From contig NC_021674.1 of the NCBI RefSeq assembly GCF_000247815.1, positions 14,459,562 to 14,523,561 of the forward strand: a stretch of DNA of 64,000 nt, given 5' to 3'. Both the position numbers and the translations under genes were made by a program. Below the pieces are notes generated by a model that was given only the letters and a program-made list of their open reading frames with translations, was not told the origin of the DNA and searched no databases. The stretch comes from Ficedula albicollis. Lineage: Eukaryota > Chordata > Aves > Passeriformes > Muscicapidae. Shown here in pieces: positions 56,733 through 64,000 of the stretch (position 1 is the stretch's first letter; each line of letters starts with the position of its first letter).

Positions 56733-58294
56733 TTCAAATTTTTACTTCTAAAGGAATCCTGAGCCATCCCAGTTCTGGTTTCTGGCACTACTTCCAACAC
56801 CCAATTGAAAAACTAAGTTACAATTCATTGTCTGAGTGAAGATGAGTTTTTTCTTATCTTGTGGCTGCAAAACGATTGTGAGCCATCCTGGCTCCTGGAG
56901 AAAGTGAGCCATCAGCAGATCTTGCCCCTCAGGCAGGGTCCAAGCTGGACACAGTCTCTGCACCCAGAGTAGCTGTTTGTCACAACCACAGCTTAAGACA
57001 GCCAGAAGGGTTACAATTTTTGGTGTCTCAGAGTGTTATTGCAAGACTGGAGCTGAAAGCAGGAGTTAAGAGTCTCTCCCTGTGGCCCATGCTGGTTTTA
57101 CTGGGACAAGGACATTGCTCCTCTGTGAATGCTGATGAGGTCTTGTCAGCATTTTTGACCTCATGGCATAGGACGTAAAAAGTGTTCTTCTCTCCTTATA
57201 TCAGCTATAACAACATATATTAACTTATTTATGCAAATCAAAGATCTTAGCATTGAGAAACATCTAGAACTCTTGTGTCTCCTGTGGCTGTTGCATTCCA
57301 ACTGGGGATCATCCATTTTCCCTCTGTAAAAACATTTTGGGCTCTTTTCTTTAATTGCACATCATTGGTTTTACTGTAAACAGTTTAACCCAGCAGGCTG
57401 AAGTTTAAATTATTCCAAAGAGTAAAGCTGGCTCTCTAATCACCAGTATCACTTCCAGCCCAGCACTGCAGCTCCCTGATGGATGTGGGTGACAGCAAAG
57501 TGACCACCACTCTGCAGAGTTTCCAGTCTCAGAGCAAGGCCTTGGGCAAGGGATGAGGACAGCAGAGGGGGTGGCTCAAAATGCTCACACAATTTATGCC
57601 ACCATCACAAGCAAGCTGTGGTCCTCACTCCTTCCATCTCCAACCTCAGCACCCCTAGCAGAGCAAATGCTGGGATAATCCCACTAATAGGCTGGGCTTT
57701 GCACTGATATGGAAATGGACTTGTTGCCATTTCAGAAGCTAGGAAATTGCAGTTGCAAGATTTGTTTCCTAGCAGCTTCCCAAGGAGGGATGTGTGAATC
57801 TCCTGTCTCTCAAACAAAAAAGGAGAGGGCAATCAAGCACCAATTTGAACCTGATTTTTCAAAGTGCGCTGCTAAAAAGTTATCTAAGTGGCAAAGCATC
57901 AATAGAAGTAAGACAGAGAAAGAAATAAGAAGGAAATTATGATGTGCTGTCTGAATTCTGAAAAACAATTTAGGTAATTACACTCCCTCAACAATACATG
58001 CAGTTTCTTCATGAACACTTTGGGAAGCTGTGCTGTGATGTGTGCTCATGAGTGTCAACATGCTTATTATTTTGACAAGGAATTCACCGAACTGACTGCA
58101 TCATACTGAGCTGGGAAATAAAATTCTGGTGTTTTTTTACAGCTGGCTCAAATTTGGCTGGGATGATTTGGACCCTGCTGTCAGTAGCACTGAACTGCTC
58201 AGCTGGAGAGCAGCCAGACTTGGTCTGAGTTTCTGTTAGGTACAGAAACCAGCAGCCTAATGTAGGCTAGCTGTAACTGGAAAGAATAATAGTA

Positions 58295-58295
<1 letters not shown>
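56733..58295. other. unique non-coding DNA
   Basis: No gene or transposon recognised. Frames under 80 codons overlap on both strands around 57605-57942. Confidence 0.5.

Positions 58296-58388
<93 letters not shown>
58296..58388. repeat. (AAT)31 microsatellite
   Basis: A pure trinucleotide repeat from 58296 to 58388, preceded by an imperfect AATAATAGTAG. The minus-strand poly-Leu frame is a by-product. Confidence 0.97.
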
Positions 58389-58389
<1 letters not shown>

Positions 58390-58630
58390 TAATGGTTTTG
58401 CTGGAAGGCATCACACTGTGATAGAACATGATTCCAGAGAAAAACTCAAGGTCGTGGAAAAAGTTTCAGAGCTCTTCCTCCCTTCCCTCAATGGATGCAT
58501 GCAAAAATATGTATGTGGTGTAGTAAGAAGAGCAGGCTAACACACCGAGATTAAAAAAAAAAATAATAAAATAAAAGAAAGACCCCAAAAACAAAACAAA
58601 ACCCACAAAAAAAACCCCAGAAAATAAGAA
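58389..58630. other. spacer between the two tandem arrays
   Basis: Ends in an A/C-rich stretch (58550-58618) with repeated AACAAAA, ACCCC and AAAAA words, directly before the minisatellite. Confidence 0.6.
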
Positions 58631-59920
58631 GGGAAGTTTCAGGGAAGTTTCAGGGAAGGGAAGTTTCAGGGAAGGGAAGTTTCAGGGAAGGGAAGTTTCA
58701 GGGAAGGGAAGTTTCAGGGAAGGGAAGTTTCAGGGAAGGGAAGTTTCAGGGAAGGGAAGTTTCAGGGAAGGGAAGTTTCAGGGAAGGGAAGTTTCAGGGA
58801 AGGGAAGTTTCAGGGAAGGGAAGTTTCAGGGAAGGGAAGTTTCAGGGAAGGGAAGTTTCAGGGAAGGGAAGTTTCAGGGAAGGGAAGTTTCAGGGAAGGG
58901 AAGTTTCAGGGAAGGGAAGTTTCAGGGAAGGGAAGTTTCAGGGAAGGGAAGTTTCAGGGAAGGGAAGTTTCAGGGAAGGGAAGTTTCAGGGAAGGGAAGT
59001 TTCAGGGAAGGGAAGTTTCAGGGAAGGGAAGTTTCAGGGAAGGGAAGTTTCAGGGAAGGGAAGTTTCAGGGAAGGGAAGTTTCAGGGAAGGGAAGTTTCA
59101 GGGAAGGGAAGTTTCAGGGAAGGGAAGTTTCAGGGAAGGGAAGTTTCAGGGAAGGGAAGTTTCAGGGAAGGGAAGTTTCAGGGAAGGGAAGTTTCAGGGA
59201 AGGGAAGTTTCAGGGAAGGGAAGTTTCAGGGAAGGGAAGTTTCAGGGAAGGGAAGTTTCAGGGAAGGGAAGTTTCAGGGAAGGGAAGTTTCAGGGAAGGG
59301 AAGTTTCAGGGAAGGGAAGTTTCAGGGAAGGGAAGTTTCAGGGAAGGGAAGTTTCAGGGAAGGGAAGTTTCAGGGAAGGGAAGTTTCAGGGAAGGGAAGT
59401 TTCAGGGAAGGGAAGTTTCAGGGAAGGGAAGTTTCAGGGAAGGGAAGTTTCAGGGAAGGGAAGTTTCAGGGAAGGGAAGTTTCAGGGAAGGGAAGTTTCA
59501 GGGAAGTTTCAGGGAAGGGAAGTTTCAGGGAAGGGAAGTTTCAGGGAAGTTTCAGGGAAGGGAAGTTTCAGGGAAGGGAAGTTTCAGGGAAGTTTCAGGG
59601 AAGGGAAGTTTCAGGGAAGGGAAGTTTCAGGGAAGTTTCAGGGAAGGGAAGTTTCAGGGAAGGGAAGTTTCAGGGAAGTTTCAGGGAAGGGAAGTTTCAG
59701 GGAAGGGAAGTTTCAGGGAAGTTTCAGGGAAGGGAAGTTTCAGGGAAGGGAAGTTTCAGGGAAGTTTCAGGGAAGGGAAGTTTCAGGGAAGGGAAGTTTC
59801 AGGGAAGTTTCAGGGAAGGGAAGTTTCAGGGAAGGGAAGTTTCAGGGAAGTTTCAGGGAAGGGAAGTTTCAGGGAAGGGAAGTTTCAGGGAAGTTTCAGG
59901 GAAGGGAAGTTTCAGGGAAG
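58631..59920. repeat. 1.29-kb minisatellite with 16-bp and 43-bp periodicities
   Basis: Two unit types build the array: a short unit S of 11 bp (GGGAAGTTTCA) and a long unit L of 16 bp (GGGAAGGGAAGTTTCA), which is S plus GGGAA. It starts with two S units (58631-58652), followed by exactly 53 uninterrupted L units (58653-59500). It then changes to an S-L-L pattern of 43 bp that repeats nine full times plus S-L (59501-59914). No unit differs in sequence. The strand is purine-rich and carries GGG every few bases. Confidence 0.97.
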
Positions 59921-61876
59921 AGCTATCGTCATTAATATACAGTAACAAAAAATCAACCCTCCAAAAAGTCAAAGAACACAATATATAATGTCAATCACTT
60001 CCCATCTGCTCTTTGCGTCATTATCCAGAACTCAGTAGTTCACAAGACACCCTGAACTTACCACTTAAAAAAGATAAAATAAAGAGATACATCACAGGGT
60101 CTATTTACAAAGCAGTTCTGATCCGTGACAGGTTGGCTGAAGGGACAGGGATGTAATTTCTCAGGGGATGTTTGCTGTTGCCAGAGTGGTTTCCCCACTG
60201 ACCCCCTGTGAAATGCATGGAGTGACATGAGTTTGTTCCAGCTGCTGAATCCCTTGCACAGCTGGCACTTACCAGATCAGCAGAGCATGTGGAACAGCAC
60301 AGCTGGGAGAAAGGGATCTTTTGCCATCACACGTGCCAGGCAAGAGCCGTGGCAGTGTGGCAAAGCTCCACACTACTCCTGCTCCAGGCATCAGCGTAAG
60401 ACCAAACCTTCACAGCCCATCTGTCTGCTGTGGCACTTGAGTGCTGAAAATTAAACATATTAAAATTCAAAAGTGAAACAAAGTCCTACATATGCATCTT
60501 GGCTATATTCAGGACTATCAATACTTTATCCACTTGTGTCTGCTGAGCTGGGAAATATTGACAAGCAAAGCCAGATTAGACATTTCCCACTTCAACAGTC
60601 TTCAGCCAGCCGAGGGAGCAGGAAATAAAGGGAGCTGAGACACACTCCTTTTAGCAGCTCAAGCTCAATTCCTCTGGATTTCACAGCAGGTTTCCTCTCT
60701 CTAGCCATTTAACAGGCATGCTTGATAAAATCCAGTCATTCCAGGTACACTGCACACACCAGTGCCTGCTCTATAACCCTGCCACCACACTGAACCCACT
60801 GCTGCTGCAGCAAGCACAGAAATTCAGAAATAGCTATATAAAGGAAGAGCACATACCAAATATTAAAGCCTTGAAGGTGTGAGTCCATCCTGCTGCTTTT
60901 GTAGGACAGACATTTCTCTGAGCTCCCTTTTATGTTCCTGTGATTCACCATGATGCTGATAAATGCGTCCTTGTTACCTGTCTGCATTATACACTGAAAA
61001 AACGTATGGCCTCTTGCCATCTGTTTCAATTAAGAAATTTATATATAGATCTGGGTGCCTTGCCCAGTAAAATACTTTCAGAAAGAGAATTTTATAGCCT
61101 GAAAATGGGCCAGATCTCCAGCTGGCATTCATCCACATGCTTCCAGTAGTGTCACTTGATTTACAGCAGCCAAGCAGTCAGGTAGGTAACATCACAACAA
61201 CAAATTCAAAATGTTATTCATCTCAGCAAACCATTTTAATTTTGACACTACTGACTGATGCTTGCAGCAGATTACAAAATAATCTTCAACTCCTGTTCAT
61301 GTTGAAACTAATTATTTTAGTGAGACATTTTGCAGCTCAAGCAAACACATTTGGCTCTATTCACTCAACCCAGATTGCTGATAATGGCTCCAATATATCA
61401 AATATACCTTTCCATTCTGCATGGATTTAAGAGATGTGCCAATCACAGCTTTCTGAGAAGGGCTTTTTGAGGTCATTCCAGTGGCAGTAGAGTGTTCATG
61501 AAGTTAAAACAAATGAAACTAGAACAATTTAACATGTGACAGCCCTACAGATAATTGCAAACTCCTCTGCCTCAATCAAAAATTACAACTTCAGCCAAAA
61601 GGGGATAAACACTGCATAATTTAACATCAGCTACACCACTAGTGCCACCTACAGCATACAGCTCAGAGAAGCCACCCAGACTAGCAGCTGGCTCAGGTGT
61701 GCATACATTTCTAGACCACTTTTATTTGGTGTCCAACATGTCAAGAAGACATTTTCATAGAGAAAATATGTATTTGTGCAACACAATCACTAAACTACTT
61801 ATTTGCAGCATGCAATTCAGACACATAGCTCAGAAAATAGATGCCTCTGGAAAATGCCAGTGGCACATTAAGAAAC
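59921..61876. other. unique non-coding DNA
   Basis: No gene or transposon recognised; the longest frames are 97 codons on each strand. Confidence 0.5.
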
Positions 61877-61940
61877 CATGTACATCCAGTCCTGACAGAT
61901 GAACATGTACATCCCAACATGTACATCCAGTCCTGACAGC
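61877..61940. repeat. short tandem echo, period 41 bp
   Basis: CATGTACATCCAGTCCTGAC occurs at 61877 and 61918, with a third partial ACATGTACATCC between them. Confidence 0.8.
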
Positions 61941-63038
61941 TTTTATTTGTTGCCTCTATTTTGTTTGTTTGTGCTGGAAGTGCTTGTCACCACCAGACAA
62001 GGTTTTTTAAATGACATCATTTTTCCTTCTCCTGCTTCTTGAGCTATGCAGCATCTCTTCCACCAGTTATCTACAGCTGCATGGGGTCCTTCCAGCTTCA
62101 GCATGACTCAGGACACTGCATACTGCAAGTCAGAAGTGCCACACTGATGGCTAGCCTTTGGCACATAAGCTCATGGAAAACACCTTTATTCCAGGCTGGC
62201 CAGTAATGTGCCACTGGGACCAGTTCCCACAGTTCTGTAAGCATTAACCTTCAATGAGGCTTGTCATTCCCAAGATTATTTCCTGGTATGGCTGATAGAT
62301 TTTCTGCAGGGCTCACAATGCAATCTGCAAACACTCCTGTCTTTTCCTTGTCATTTTTACAAGGATCCCAGGGGAAATGTCGTGTCACCTCCTCTCTGGA
62401 TTTTGTGCTGCATCGTTTCCTGGTCACTGCACACCTGCTGAAGGCTTTGATGTCTGTTCCTCCAAAAGGCTGACTGCAGCTATAAATCCTGGTAAGGTGA
62501 AGAGAAACAGGCTGGTCTGTACAGCTTTAAGTCTTGGAAAGCAATTATTATAAAAAATAGAAATTATTCTTTCCTTAAAACATGCTTTGAACAAGAGCTT
62601 GTAGACAAGACCATACTAGGTGATCAAGGAATTAATTAATTTCTTTTAATAAGGAATACTTCAGTACCTCACATTTAACTACTTTCTTTTATAAACAACC
62701 ACCTGTTGTTTGCCTTTCCCTGACTGTTTCTCTTATTTTTGACACCTCACAGGAAGTGCCTCAAAATATGTGAAAAAATAGCTCACTTCCACCCTTACTT
62801 TTTAAATAGACAACACTGCTGAGGCTCAGGCTCAGCTAACCAATATGTTTATTCTTGTGTGATTGGAAGCAGAGAAGCAAAGGGAACCCTTGGTAGGACT
62901 GTGTCCCCAGGAGCTGTGTCCCTGCTTTTCCACCCTTGCCTGAGGGGCTCTGGCTGCAGCTGGGGCCATCCTCCAAGCCCAGCTCTCCCTGAGAGAGGAT
63001 TACTGATGCAGACAAAGCCTGCATGTCCTGCACCAGAG
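61941..63038. other. unassigned sequence before the second LTR
   Basis: No recognised family. The GC-richer segment 62836-63038 lies directly against the LTR start and could be flanking host DNA or part of another old element. Confidence 0.4.
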
Positions 63039-63250
63039 GGTCTTGGGTTGCAATACAGGATGTGGCCAGAAATGTGTGTTCTATCACCATCTGTTGAAGC
63101 CGGGTGGGGCAGTGACCCTTATCTCTGTGGCACATACCATCTGCTAATGAGCCATCTTTAAAACCAGGTCGGGCAGTCATCTTTATCTTTTACACAGCCC
63201 ATCCTCCCTCCAGGAAGATATCATCTGCTGCTGGCCCATTGAGTCCCACT
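63039..63250 (+). mobile_element. ERV LTR, second copy of the family, truncated by a G run
   Basis: The reverse complement of this segment matches the LTR at 20340-20560 with roughly 95% identity. Shared blocks include ATGTGGCCAGAAATGTGTGT, GCAGTGACCC and GGAAGATATCATCTGCTGCT. Because the first copy is inferred minus, this one is plus. Its start corresponds to TCTTGGGTTG at about 63039, against TGTTGGGTTG in the first copy, followed by a short stretch absent from the first copy (CAATACAGG). It breaks off at CCCACT (63250), where the poly-G begins. More than two-thirds of the LTR is therefore missing or lies beyond the window. Confidence 0.85.

Positions 63251-64000
<750 letters not shown>

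Noticed and set aside
58199..58429. Poly-leucine frame on the minus strand
   Set aside because: It is the antisense reading of (AAT)31.
58631..59920. CRISPR-like regular array
   Set aside because: The units are head-to-tail with no unique spacers, and the genome is a vertebrate's; it is a minisatellite.

Overview
This window reads as non-coding nuclear DNA from a bird, most likely a songbird or close relative. The evidence is at least four recognisable chicken-repeat-1 (CR1) LINE 3' fragments and two copies of one endogenous-retrovirus LTR family of a type I associate with passerine genomes. Open frames are short (at most about 155 codons outside simple repeats), show no recognisable domains and are spread over both strands. 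I see no tRNA, rRNA, CRISPR array or bacterial-style operon. The region could be a gene desert or the inside of a large intron; the sequence alone does not say which.

Layout. 1-5.9 kb: AT-rich single-copy DNA with an 11-bp hairpin, an 85-bp tandem doublet, a minus-strand CR1 (3.34-3.75 kb), a possible very old CR1 reverse-transcriptase relic (4.6-5.0 kb) and a 46-bp doublet. 5.93-6.08 kb: an A58-G75-A23 homopolymer block. 6-18.4 kb: further doublets, a plus-strand CR1 with an internal 32-bp duplication (7.89-8.18 kb), a minus-strand CR1 (15.88-16.38 kb) and a possible broken small secreted-protein frame (16.6-16.9 kb). 18.87-20.56 kb: a solo LTR with a 5-bp target duplication, interrupted by 904 consecutive G. 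23.1-23.5 kb: a compound (TCCAA)n satellite. 23.5-37.8 kb: mostly unique AT-rich sequence. 37.8-38.9 kb: a 543-bp tandem duplication. 41.54-42.29 kb: a 748-G run ending in six C. 44-56 kb: more doublets, a plus-strand CR1 (50.2-50.7 kb) and a 242-bp tandem duplication. 58.3-59.9 kb: (AAT)31 followed by a 1.29-kb minisatellite that changes from a plain 16-bp array to a 43-bp higher-order array. 63.04 kb to the end: a second LTR of the same family in opposite orientation, cut off by a G run that reaches the window edge.

Two themes stand out. The three long uninterrupted G runs (748 to 904 bases) look like sequencing or gap-filling artefacts, and the one at 19 kb is flanked by an exact 72-bp duplication of real sequence. 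Separately, the window holds about a dozen independent two-copy tandem duplications (periods 32-543 bp). Several of the mismatches between copies are CpG-to-TpG type, which argues that many are genuine, aged duplications. I found no clear new gene system.
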